Assembly: GCA_017961345.1 (NCBI GenBank)
Contig: JAGCXP010000056.1
Coordinates: forward strand, 1-35,812
DNA length: 35,812 nucleotides
Direction of reading: 5' to 3'
Source: Bacteroidales bacterium
Lineage (GTDB): Bacteria; Bacteroidota; Bacteroidia; Bacteroidales; UBA932
Below, one piece after another: positions 1-6,850 of the stretch; the first letter of the stretch is position 1, and every line of letters starts with the position of its first letter. The position numbers and the translations under genes are program-made. The notes under the pieces were generated by a model. It was not told where the DNA came from and did not search any database. It saw only the letters and a list, made by a program, of their open reading frames with translations.

Positions 1-848
1 TAGAGCGGCGGCAGGAAAAAGAGCAGCAAACCCAGGGAGAGGGCGGAAATGCCCCAGCGAAGTGAAGGACGGGCCAGCAGTTTCATCTTATCTTCCAGGA
101 ACAGCGTCATCCGTGTGAAATACAACCCGGCCGCCGCGCAGACGACGCCCAGAATCAGGTAAAAGGGCAGATTGCGCATGGCGAAGGGGGCCAGCGTCGC
201 TTCAAACACCGGTTCAGTTCCGAGAAACGCGTAAGATACTACGGCGGCGGAGACGGTCGAAAGCAGCAGCGGGAGGATGGAGGACATCGAGATGTTGAAA
301 AGGAGAATCTCGAGGGTAAACAACACGCCGGCCAGCGGGGCTTTGAAAATGCCGGCCACGGCACCTGCTGCGCCACAACCCAGCAGGATCGTCATGTTGC
401 GATACGAAAGGCCGGCCTTTCGGGCGATGTTTGAGCCGATGGCCGCTCCGGTATAGACGATTGGAGCCTCGGCACCCACGCTGCCGCCGAATCCGATGGT
501 AACGGAACTGGCCAGCAGTGAAGTCCAGGTGTTGTGGGGCTTGATGTAGGAGTCGCTTTTGGAAACGGCCAGCAGCACTTTCGTTACGCCGTGGCCGATG
601 TCATCCCGCACGAAGTACTTGACGAAAAGCAGGGTCAGGAGCATGCCGATACCCGGATAGACCAGGTAGAGCCAGTGTCCCCAGGATATGCCGCCGAACC
701 AGCCGGTCAGGCCAGTCTGGATGGCGTGGATGGCGGTGTGCAGAAGAACCGAAGCCAGGCCGCAGAGCACACCCGTAAGCACCGAAAGAAACAGGGTCTT
801 TCGCTGTGGAGAAAGATTCTTGAAATACAGCTTATTCTTCGGAAGCAT
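1..848 (-). CDS. ClC-family chloride channel/transporter (3' end cut off by window edge)
   Basis: This is the N-terminal 282 codons of a ClC-type chloride channel or Cl-/H+ antiporter, an inner-membrane protein. The frame is open from an ATG at 846-848 to the window edge. It begins MLPKNKLYF and is rich in hydrophobic segments. The diagnostic stretch GGSVGAEAPIVYTGAAIGSN matches the ClC selectivity-filter and gating-glutamate region (GREGP in E. coli ClcA), with the glutamate kept as GAEAP. It is followed by GCGAAGAVAGIFKAPLAGVLFTLE, also typical of ClC. The start overlaps the last 17 bases of the upstream gene, so the two are probably translated together. Residues after the cut (the central Tyr and any CBS domains) are not visible, so channel and antiporter cannot be told apart. 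Confidence 0.92.
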   Translation of the reverse strand, partial: MLPKNKLYFKNLSPQRKTLFLSVLTGVLCGLASVLLHTAIHAIQTGLTGWFGGISWGHWLYLVYPGIGMLLTLLFVKYFVRDDIGHGVTKVLLAVSKSDSYIKPHNTWTSLLASSVTIGFGGSVGAEAPIVYTGAAIGSNIARKAGLSYRNMTILLGCGAAGAVAGIFKAPLAGVLFTLEILLFNISMSSILPLLLSTVSAAVVSYAFLGTEPVFEATLAPFAMRNLPFYLILGVVCAAAGLYFTRMTLFLEDKMKLLARPSLRWGISALSLGLLLFFLPPL

Positions 849-1176
849 CCTCTTCCCCGCCGCCGTACTGGGAAATATTGTCGTCAGGAAGCGCGCTGTC
901 GTTATCCTCGCCGTCCCCGTCTTCATCATCTTCTTCCGCCAGCCACTTGTCCACATCTTCGAGATCGTCCACTTTCATCTGGACTTTCACCAGATAAATG
1001 GCATCCGGAATTTCAATCGTAACGGTATAGATACTGGTGCCGTCGGGCTTGTCAATTTTCTGAACATCAGGGAGATAATCAATCGGTCCCCTGGGATATT
1101 TCTCTTCAAATGCAGCCGCCACTTCAGCGGGCATATTATCATAGCTGATGACAGCTCTTTTCTTCACTTCTCCCAT
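832..1176 (-). CDS. Small acidic conserved hypothetical protein, PepSY-like fold possible
   Basis: This is a 114-residue protein with no signal peptide and a strongly acidic C-terminal third (residues about 75-114, many Asp and Glu). The first 70 residues include the pattern MPAEVAAAFEEKYP, followed by alternating strands (TSIYTVTIEIPDAIYLVKVQM). This resembles PepSY-like modules of Bacteroidota, but the match is weak and no export signal is present. It has its own promoter (1204-1234), and its end overlaps the ClC channel start by 17 bases, so it is probably expressed with the channel. A channel accessory or regulatory role is conceivable but unproven. The ATG at 1174-1176 is the first start after the promoter. 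Confidence 0.75.
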   Translation of the reverse strand: MGEVKKRAVISYDNMPAEVAAAFEEKYPRGPIDYLPDVQKIDKPDGTSIYTVTIEIPDAIYLVKVQMKVDDLEDVDKWLAEEDDEDGDGEDNDSALPDDNISQYGGGEEDASEE

Positions 1177-1203
1177 AATTTTGGATGGTTTTCAATTGCA
1201 CTG

Positions 1204-1234
1204 CAATATTAGGACATTTTTGCATATCTACAAA
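1204..1234 (-). promoter_or_regulatory. Bacteroidota-type promoter of the acidic protein-ClC pair
   Basis: On the minus strand TTTG (1234-1231) is followed by exactly 19 bases and TAATATTG (1211-1204). This differs from the Bacteroidota consensus TTTG-N19-21-TAnnTTTG at one -7 position. Transcription would begin near 1197, giving a leader of about 20 bases. The -33 box lies in the T-run of the argS terminator, so terminator and promoter share bases. Confidence 0.55.
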
Positions 1235-1264
1235 AAAAATTGCACGAATTTCGCGCAATTTTTT
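1232..1264 (-). terminator. Rho-independent terminator after argS
   Basis: Ten-base arms (1255-1264 and 1234-1243, AAAAAATTGC with GCAATTTTTT on the minus strand) are extended inward by three pairs including one G-U, around a five-base loop. A run of T follows on the minus strand. The inner G-U becomes an A-C mismatch in the plus-strand transcript, so the hairpin fits termination of argS better than termination in the other direction. Confidence 0.75.
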
Positions 1265-1289
1265 CTCTGTCCGGAAAAGAACTTGTCTG

Positions 1290-3086
1290 TTACATCCGCT
1301 CGGGCAACTGAATGCCCAGCATGTCCATCGCGTGGACCAGGACACGGGCGACGACGACAATCAGTTCGAGGCGGTAGCGAAGCAGTTTTTCATCTGTCTC
1401 TTTCAGAATCGGCGTGTCGTGATAGTACTGGTTGAATTCCTTGGCCAGTTCGTAAGCGTAGTTGGCAATCAGGGCCGGGGAAAGCGCCTCCCCTGCCTCG
1501 GCCACCTTCGCGGGATAGGTCTCGAGAATTTTAATCAGGCGCACTTCCTTGGCGGAGAGCATCGTATCGGGAAGGATATCGGCTGCGGAGGGCGTAATTC
1601 CCTGGGAAGCCGCCTTGCGCAGGATGGAACAGATACGGGCGTGCGTATATTGGATAAAAGGCCCGGTGTTGCCGTTGAAATCGATGGACTCCTTGGGATC
1701 GAAAAGCATCGTCTTCTTCGGATCGACCTTCAGGATGAAATACTTCATCGCACCGAGGCTGAGCATCCGGAAAAGACGGTCCTGCTCACTTTCATTCATA
1801 TCCTCAATTTTGCCCAGGGCGAGCGAAGTCTCTTTTGCCGTGTTGTACATGCTTTCCATCAGGTCATCGGCATCCACGACCGTCCCCTCGCGGGATTTCA
1901 TCTTTCCTTCGGGCAACTCCACCATTCCGTAGGACAGATGGTAGATGCTGTCCGCCCAGGCGAAGCCGAGTTTGCCCAGAATGAGTTTGAGTACCTGGAA
2001 GTGGTAGTTCTGCTCATTGCCGACGACATAGATATGCTCATCGAGTTTGTATTCCTCGAAACGGCGCTCCGCCGTGCCGAGATCCTGTGTCATATAGACG
2101 GACGTGCCGTCCCCACGGAGCAGCAACTTGCGGTCCAGCCCGTCGGCGGTCAGATCGCACCAGACGGAACCGTCCGCCTCCCGCTCGAAAATGCCCGCAT
2201 CCAGTCCTTTCTGGACCAGTGCCTTGCCGAGGAGGTAGGTCTGGGATTCGTAGTAGGTTCGGTCGAAAGAAATGCCGAGATTCGCATAAGTCTGGGCAAA
2301 GCCCTCATAGACCCATCCGTTCATCATTTCCCAGAGCGCACGGACCTGCGGATCGCCCTGTTCCCAGCCCACGAGCATCGCCTGCGCCTCCTTGAGTGAA
2401 GGAGCCTGTTTCTTGGCCTCTTCCTCGCTCATGCCCTGCGACAAGAGTTCCTTGACTTCCTGCAGATAGAGGTTGTTGAAAGCCACGTAATAGTCGCCGA
2501 CCAGATGGTCGCCCTTCTTTCCGGAGGAAGCGGGGGTCTCACCGCCGCCGAGCTTTTTCCAGGCCAGCATCGACTTGCAGATATGGATGCCGCGGTCGTT
2601 GACGAGGTTCACCCGCATGACATCGTGCCCGTTTTCCTGCAGCAGGCGGGAAACGGACCAGCCGAGCAGGTTGTTGCGGATATGGCCGAGATGAAGCGGC
2701 TTGTTGGTGTTGGGCGAGGAAAACTCAATCATGATGTGTTTTCCCGTGGCCTTGTGGCGGCCGTAGTCTTTCGTAGCGGCGATGGAGGCGAGGATGCCGT
2801 TCCATCGGGCTTCCGAGAAACAGAGGTTCAAAAAGCCGTTTACGACGTTGTAGGCGTCGATCTCGGCAAAATGTTCCTTTATGTAGGCGCCGATGGCATT
2901 GCCCGTCATCATCGGGGATTCGTGGGTGATTTTCAGGAGCGGAAAGATGACAAGGGTGTAATCCCCCTCGAAATCCTTTCTTGTAGGCTGCACTTGCAGC
3001 AGGGCGTCGTTTACCTGGGCTCCATAAAGGCTTTCCACCGCCTCACGGGCGGCGGAAAGGATAAATGCTTCGGGTGAAAGTGCCAT
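1290..3086 (-). CDS. argS: Arginyl-tRNA synthetase
   Basis: Class Ia aminoacyl-tRNA synthetase (598 aa) that charges tRNA-Arg in the cytoplasm. Visible features in order: an Arg-tRNA synthetase N-terminal domain (about residues 1-90), the HIGH-type motif HLGH at 132-135 after SSPNTNKPLHLGH, the catalytic Rossmann core, the KMSKS-equivalent GKMKSREGTVV, and a C-terminal anticodon-binding helical domain ending MLGIQLPERM. Length and motifs are normal. The start at 3084-3086 lies one base after the sigma factor stop, so the two are cotranscribed, and a strong terminator follows the stop. Nothing unusual was seen. Confidence 0.98.
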   Translation of the reverse strand: MALSPEAFILSAAREAVESLYGAQVNDALLQVQPTRKDFEGDYTLVIFPLLKITHESPMMTGNAIGAYIKEHFAEIDAYNVVNGFLNLCFSEARWNGILASIAATKDYGRHKATGKHIMIEFSSPNTNKPLHLGHIRNNLLGWSVSRLLQENGHDVMRVNLVNDRGIHICKSMLAWKKLGGGETPASSGKKGDHLVGDYYVAFNNLYLQEVKELLSQGMSEEEAKKQAPSLKEAQAMLVGWEQGDPQVRALWEMMNGWVYEGFAQTYANLGISFDRTYYESQTYLLGKALVQKGLDAGIFEREADGSVWCDLTADGLDRKLLLRGDGTSVYMTQDLGTAERRFEEYKLDEHIYVVGNEQNYHFQVLKLILGKLGFAWADSIYHLSYGMVELPEGKMKSREGTVVDADDLMESMYNTAKETSLALGKIEDMNESEQDRLFRMLSLGAMKYFILKVDPKKTMLFDPKESIDFNGNTGPFIQYTHARICSILRKAASQGITPSAADILPDTMLSAKEVRLIKILETYPAKVAEAGEALSPALIANYAYELAKEFNQYYHDTPILKETDEKLLRYRLELIVVVARVLVHAMDMLGIQLPERM

Positions 3087-3087
3087 C

Positions 3088-3948
3088 TTAACCGAGATAA
3101 CCCTTCAGAAGTTTGCAGCGACTGCTGAGTTTGAGCCGGCGGATGGCCTTTTCCTTGATTTGGCGGACGCGCTCGCGGGTCAGATTGAATTTCTCGCCGA
3201 TTTCCTCGAGGGTCATTTCCTGACAACCGATGCCGAAGAAATACTTGATGATGTCCCGTTCGCGGGGCGTTAGCGTGGAGAGCGCCCGCTCAATTTCCTT
3301 GTTGAGCGACTCGCTGACCAGACCTTTGCTGGCGGCCGGCGACTCTTCGTTCTCGAGTACATCGAGCAGGTTGTTGTCCTCCCCTTCCACGAAAGGTGCA
3401 TCTAGGGAGACGTGACGGCCGGATACGCGGATGGTATCCGCAATCTTGTCCTTGGGCACATCTAGAATTTCGGCGAGCTCGTCGCTGGTCGGGAGGCGGC
3501 CATGCTCCTGCTCGAACTTGCTCTGCGCCTTATTGATTTTGTTCAGCGCACCGACCTGGTTGAGCGGCAGACGCACGATACGGCTCTGTTCGGCGAGGGC
3601 CTGCAGAATGGACTGGCGAATCCACCAAACGGCGTAGGAAATAAACTTGAAGCCGCGGGTCTCGTCGAACTTCTGTGCCGCCTTGATCAGTCCGAGGTTG
3701 CCCTCGTTGATCAAATCAGGCAGGCTCAGACCCTGATTCTGGTATTGTTTGGCCACGGAAACGACGAAACGCAGGTTGGCCTTGGTCAGTTTTTCCAGCG
3801 CCCTTTCGTCGCCCTGGCGGATTTTCTGGGCAAGTTCGACTTCATCATCCACCGTAATCAGTTCCTCGCGTCCGATTTCCTGGAGGTATTTGTCCAGGGA
3901 AGCGCTCTCACGGTTGGTGATGGACTTGGTGATCTTTAATTGTCTCAT
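3088..3948 (-). CDS. rpoD: Primary sigma factor (RpoD/SigA, short Bacteroidota form)
   Basis: The 286-residue housekeeping sigma factor directs RNA polymerase to vegetative promoters. It starts [20 protein letters not shown] and goes directly into region 1.2, so the acidic region 1.1 of proteobacterial RpoD is absent, as is usual in Bacteroidota. Region 2 contains [19 protein letters not shown] and the -10 recognition segment [15 protein letters not shown]. Region 3 follows, and region 4.2 ends with a helix-turn-helix ([20 protein letters not shown] in near form: [10 protein letters not shown]). It sits 9 bases after htrA and 1 base before argS. Its presence agrees with the TAnnTTTG promoter boxes found elsewhere in the window. 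Confidence 0.97.
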   Translation of the reverse strand: MRQLKITKSITNRESASLDKYLQEIGREELITVDDEVELAQKIRQGDERALEKLTKANLRFVVSVAKQYQNQGLSLPDLINEGNLGLIKAAQKFDETRGFKFISYAVWWIRQSILQALAEQSRIVRLPLNQVGALNKINKAQSKFEQEHGRLPTSDELAEILDVPKDKIADTIRVSGRHVSLDAPFVEGEDNNLLDVLENEESPAASKGLVSESLNKEIERALSTLTPRERDIIKYFFGIGCQEMTLEEIGEKFNLTRERVRQIKEKAIRRLKLSSRCKLLKGYLG

Positions 3949-3957
3949 ATCTTAATT

Positions 3958-5412
3958 TTACAGTCCGAATCCGTAGTAGGACACCCTTCCGTTCCGGTTG
4001 ATACCTTCCAGAAGGACCGTCCGTTTCGCTTTCTTCGTAATGTCAATCACCTCCTGCGGCTTGCTGACCGCCTGATTGTTGACATACAAAATGATGAAGC
4101 CTTCGGGTACGCCCTGCTGGGAAAGTTTTCCTTCCCCTACCGAGACCACTTCGACACCGGCCTTGAGGTTGTAGGCGGCCAGCAAGTCGGCGGGAGCCTC
4201 ACGGATTTTCGAGCCGAAATACGCCACGCCGTCCTCATCCACCGTACCGTTCTCCTGGACCGTGCCTTTGAACGAGACTTTCAACTCCTTTTTCGCTCCG
4301 TCGCGTACGATCGTCAGGGTAGCTTCGTCTCCCGGATGATAGCGTGTAATCATTTCCTGGACGCTTGCACCGTCTTTTACGGTCTTTCCGTCGATGGCAG
4401 TCAGCACGTCTCCTTTCTTCACTCCGGCTTTCTCGGCGGCGCTGCCTTTGGCAACATCTGCTATATATACTCCATTTGGTGAAGAAAGTTTCAACTCGGA
4501 CGCTTTTTTATCGTCAATATTCTGCATACTGATGCCCAGGACGGCCCGGCGCACGGAGCCGAAATCCATCAGGTCGGCGACAATGCGCTTGACGATGTTC
4601 ACGGGGACGGCAAAGGAATAACCGGAATACGAACCCGTCTGGGAAATGATGGCGGTGTTGATGCCCACAAGGCGGCCAGCCTTGTCCACGAGGGCGCCGC
4701 CGCTGTTGCCGGGGTTGACGGCCGCATCGGTCTGGATGAAGGATTCAATCTTGAATTCTCCCGTCGTATTGGGCATGGAACGGCCCTTGGCGCTCACGAT
4801 GCCGGCCGTGATGGTCTGGCGAAGGTCATAGGGACTGCCGATGGCCAGCACCCACTCGCCCAGGCGCAGCTTGTCGCTGTCCCCCATTTCAATGAAAGGC
4901 AGGCCTTTCGCATCAATCTTGATCAAAGCTACGTCGGTCGCGGGATCACTGCCCAGCAGCGTGGCCGGGTAGGTTTTGTTGTCGTTGAGCGTAACCTCGA
5001 TCTTGCTCGCACCGGCAATCACGTGGTTGTTGGTGACGATATAGCCGTCTTCACGGATGATGACGCCGGAGCCGCTTCCCACGCTTTCACGCTGTCCGGG
5101 CTGGCCGAAACCGAAGAAGAACTCCAGCATGCTGTTGGGCGTATAACCCTGCTGTACCGAAGTAACCTTGACATACACGACGGCGTCGATGCTGTGTTCT
5201 GCGGCAAAGGTGAAGTCGGGATAGGAATCCGTGTTGAGATTGACCGTACGGTACACGGCGGCGGGAGAAGTCGTGCCGTCCGCGTTGACGACGGTCGTTT
5301 CCTGGACGGAGGACAGGCCGGAAAGCTCGTTTCGGAAACCATACTGCGCACCCAGGGCGCCTGCAAAGCCGCAAGCAGCGGCTGCAATGAGGATAAATAG
5401 GGCTTTTTTCAT
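3958..5412 (-). CDS. htrA: Periplasmic serine protease, Do/HtrA (DegP) family
   Basis: A 484-residue envelope protease and chaperone. The ATG at 5410-5412 is chosen because it gives a signal or anchor sequence (MKKALFILIAAAACGFAGAL); the open frame extends upstream but the extra residues would bury this signal. The catalytic triad is His130 (TNNHVIAG), Asp160 (ATDVALIK) and Ser237 (NPGNSGGAL). Two PDZ domains follow, the first around 290-370 (GVYIADVAKGSAAEKAGVKKGD), the second at the C-terminus. Members of the family degrade misfolded periplasmic and outer-membrane proteins. The gene lies directly upstream of rpoD, with 9 bases between, so envelope-stress transcription could reach the primary sigma gene. 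Confidence 0.95.
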   Translation of the reverse strand: MKKALFILIAAAACGFAGALGAQYGFRNELSGLSSVQETTVVNADGTTSPAAVYRTVNLNTDSYPDFTFAAEHSIDAVVYVKVTSVQQGYTPNSMLEFFFGFGQPGQRESVGSGSGVIIREDGYIVTNNHVIAGASKIEVTLNDNKTYPATLLGSDPATDVALIKIDAKGLPFIEMGDSDKLRLGEWVLAIGSPYDLRQTITAGIVSAKGRSMPNTTGEFKIESFIQTDAAVNPGNSGGALVDKAGRLVGINTAIISQTGSYSGYSFAVPVNIVKRIVADLMDFGSVRRAVLGISMQNIDDKKASELKLSSPNGVYIADVAKGSAAEKAGVKKGDVLTAIDGKTVKDGASVQEMITRYHPGDEATLTIVRDGAKKELKVSFKGTVQENGTVDEDGVAYFGSKIREAPADLLAAYNLKAGVEVVSVGEGKLSQQGVPEGFIILYVNNQAVSKPQEVIDITKKAKRTVLLEGINRNGRVSYYGFGL

Positions 5413-5507
5413 ATTATAAACAGTTTGTTTTGACAAAATGGCCGGAATCCGGGCCGCGCCTATTCTTACAAATTTTGAGCCAGCGGAGCGGCTTTTCTGA
5501 CAATTTT
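5413..5507 (-). promoter_or_regulatory. htrA upstream region with two TTGTCA boxes and a GC hairpin
   Basis: This 95-base gap between the MFS stop and the htrA start holds two direct copies of TTGTCA followed by an A-rich stretch (minus strand, 5503-5498 and 5436-5431). Between them is an interrupted inverted repeat GGCC...GGCC (5440-5455) followed by ATTTTG, which could end MFS transcripts. No convincing TAnnTTTG box was found. The TTGTCA pair might be a stress-regulatory element; this is inference from the repeat alone. Confidence 0.3.
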
Positions 5508-6683
5508 TCAACGCAGGCGGCAACGCTCGAAATGTCCGTGGACGTGAAGGAAATACCAGACGGCTCCCAGACCGTTGACAAGGGCCGCCGCATAGAAGGC
5601 GCTGCCGTACCCCAAATGCTCGGAAAGCACGCCTCCGCAGAGAACGCCCATGCCTACGCCGATGTCCCAGGCAGTCAGGATGGAGGAGTTGGCCGTCCCC
5701 CGCTGGTCGTGTTCGGCCAGGTCGATGAACATATTCTGGAAAGCCGGATACATATGCCCGTTCCCGAGGCCGACGATGAAGGCGGAAGCGTAATAGGCAA
5801 GGGGATGGTGCAGCGTTGCAAAAAGAAGGTAGCCGGCGAAGGCGGTGAGCACGCCCATCGAGGCGTTACGGTGGATCTGCCCTTTGGCCAGGGCGTGGGC
5901 TCCCGTCAGGCGGGAAACAATCAAGCCGATGGCAAACAGCATGAAAAACAATCCTGTTCCATTGTTTATCTCCAGTGTTTCTTTACCATAAATGGCTACG
6001 TAGGTCGATAGGACGCCGTAACTGAAGGAATAGGTGGAAATGGCAAGCGCCTCCCGCCAACCCCGCAAGAGAAAGAAGCGGTCCAGGGAAATCACGCTCG
6101 CCTTTCGGATGGGCTGCCGGTCGGGCATTTTAATGCTCGCGTCAATCACCAGTCCCGCCAGGGCCAGCAGCAAGGAAAGTTGGAACAGCAGGGTAAAATC
6201 GCGGTCGGATGCGTTTAGGACGGCAATCGCGACGACGGGGCCGAGGGCCGTGGAAAGGTTGTTGCTCAGACCATAATAGCCGATTCCCTCGCTACGCCGG
6301 GAGGATGGAAGGACGTCGATGGCGACCGTGGTGGCCGCAACCGTCGTGGCCCCGAAGGGAGCGCCGTGAAGGGTGCGGAAAACGGCAAAAACGGTCAGGG
6401 ACGCGGCGGCGATGTAGCCGATAAAGAGCGCGACGAAGAAGAAATTACAGATCAGCAGGACGGTCTTCCGCGGAAAACTGTCCACGAGATAGCCGCCGAG
6501 CGGGCGTACCATCAGCGCGACGACGCTATACCCCGCCAGCACCAGTCCGATGGTGTCTTTCGAGGCGCCGAAGGTTTCGTTGAGATAAAGGGGCAGAAGC
6601 GGAACGATCAGGGTGAAGGAAAAATGAATCAGAAAATTCCCGGTCCAGATCTTGATATAGTTACCGTTCCACAGTTTTTCCAT
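5508..6683 (-). CDS. Major facilitator superfamily transporter
   Basis: A 391-residue inner-membrane secondary transporter with about 12 hydrophobic segments. It starts MEKLWNGNYIKIWTGNFLIH. The MFS loop 2-3 motif A is seen as GGYLVDSFPRKT, followed by an Arg-containing helix. The substrate cannot be read from sequence; the overall look is that of drug or sugar efflux-type (DHA1-like) members common in Bacteroidales. Its ATG is only 3 bases after the encoded CCA of tRNA-Thr, so there is no room for an independent leader. The messenger is probably made as a tRNA-mRNA transcript. Downstream htrA is 95 bases away. Confidence 0.9.
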   Translation of the reverse strand: MEKLWNGNYIKIWTGNFLIHFSFTLIVPLLPLYLNETFGASKDTIGLVLAGYSVVALMVRPLGGYLVDSFPRKTVLLICNFFFVALFIGYIAAASLTVFAVFRTLHGAPFGATTVAATTVAIDVLPSSRRSEGIGYYGLSNNLSTALGPVVAIAVLNASDRDFTLLFQLSLLLALAGLVIDASIKMPDRQPIRKASVISLDRFFLLRGWREALAISTYSFSYGVLSTYVAIYGKETLEINNGTGLFFMLFAIGLIVSRLTGAHALAKGQIHRNASMGVLTAFAGYLLFATLHHPLAYYASAFIVGLGNGHMYPAFQNMFIDLAEHDQRGTANSSILTAWDIGVGMGVLCGGVLSEHLGYGSAFYAAALVNGLGAVWYFLHVHGHFERCRLR

Positions 6684-6686
6684 ACC

Positions 6687-6762
6687 TGGAGCCAGCTATG
6701 AGGCTCGAACTCACGACCTTCGCGTTACGAATGCGATGCTCTACCGACTGAGCTAAACTGGC
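6687..6762 (-). tRNA. tRNA-Thr (anticodon CGU), CCA encoded
   Basis: A full cloverleaf can be drawn on the minus strand: acceptor GCCAGTT with AGCTGGC (one G-U), D-arm GCTC/GAGC, anticodon loop TTCGTAA giving anticodon CGU (reads ACG, threonine), T-arm with TTCGAGC loop, discriminator U and an encoded CCA (6687-6689). The anticodon stem TCGCA/CGCGA has an A-C mismatch at 31-39 next to the loop. Its promoter is at 6805-6839, leaving a 5' leader of about 35 bases. The MFS start codon follows the CCA after 3 bases. Confidence 0.95.
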
Positions 6763-6804
6763 TTTGTAAACGCTTTGTGCGTCCGTTGGGACGCCAAAGG
6801 ACTG

Positions 6805-6839
6805 CAAATATAGACATTTTTTGCGATATTTGCACAAAA
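6805..6839 (-). promoter_or_regulatory. Promoter of tRNA-Thr (and probably the MFS gene)
   Basis: The minus strand shows a perfect -7 box TATATTTG (6812-6805) followed by CAG. An upstream TTTTG (6839-6835) lies 22 bases away, slightly longer than the usual 19-21. It is placed 43 bases before the mature tRNA 5' end. Confidence 0.6.
6825..6832 (+). promoter_or_regulatory. Possible -7 box of the flavoprotein gene
   Basis: GATATTTG followed by CA matches TAnnTTTG at all but the first position and would start transcription near 6840, about 11 bases before the ATG at 6851. No clear -33 box was found. It is one arm of an inverted repeat (TGCAAATAT 6803-6811, ATATTTGCA 6826-6834) whose other arm is the tRNA -7 box. 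Confidence 0.35.
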
Positions 6840-6850
6840 GTCGAAGAAAA

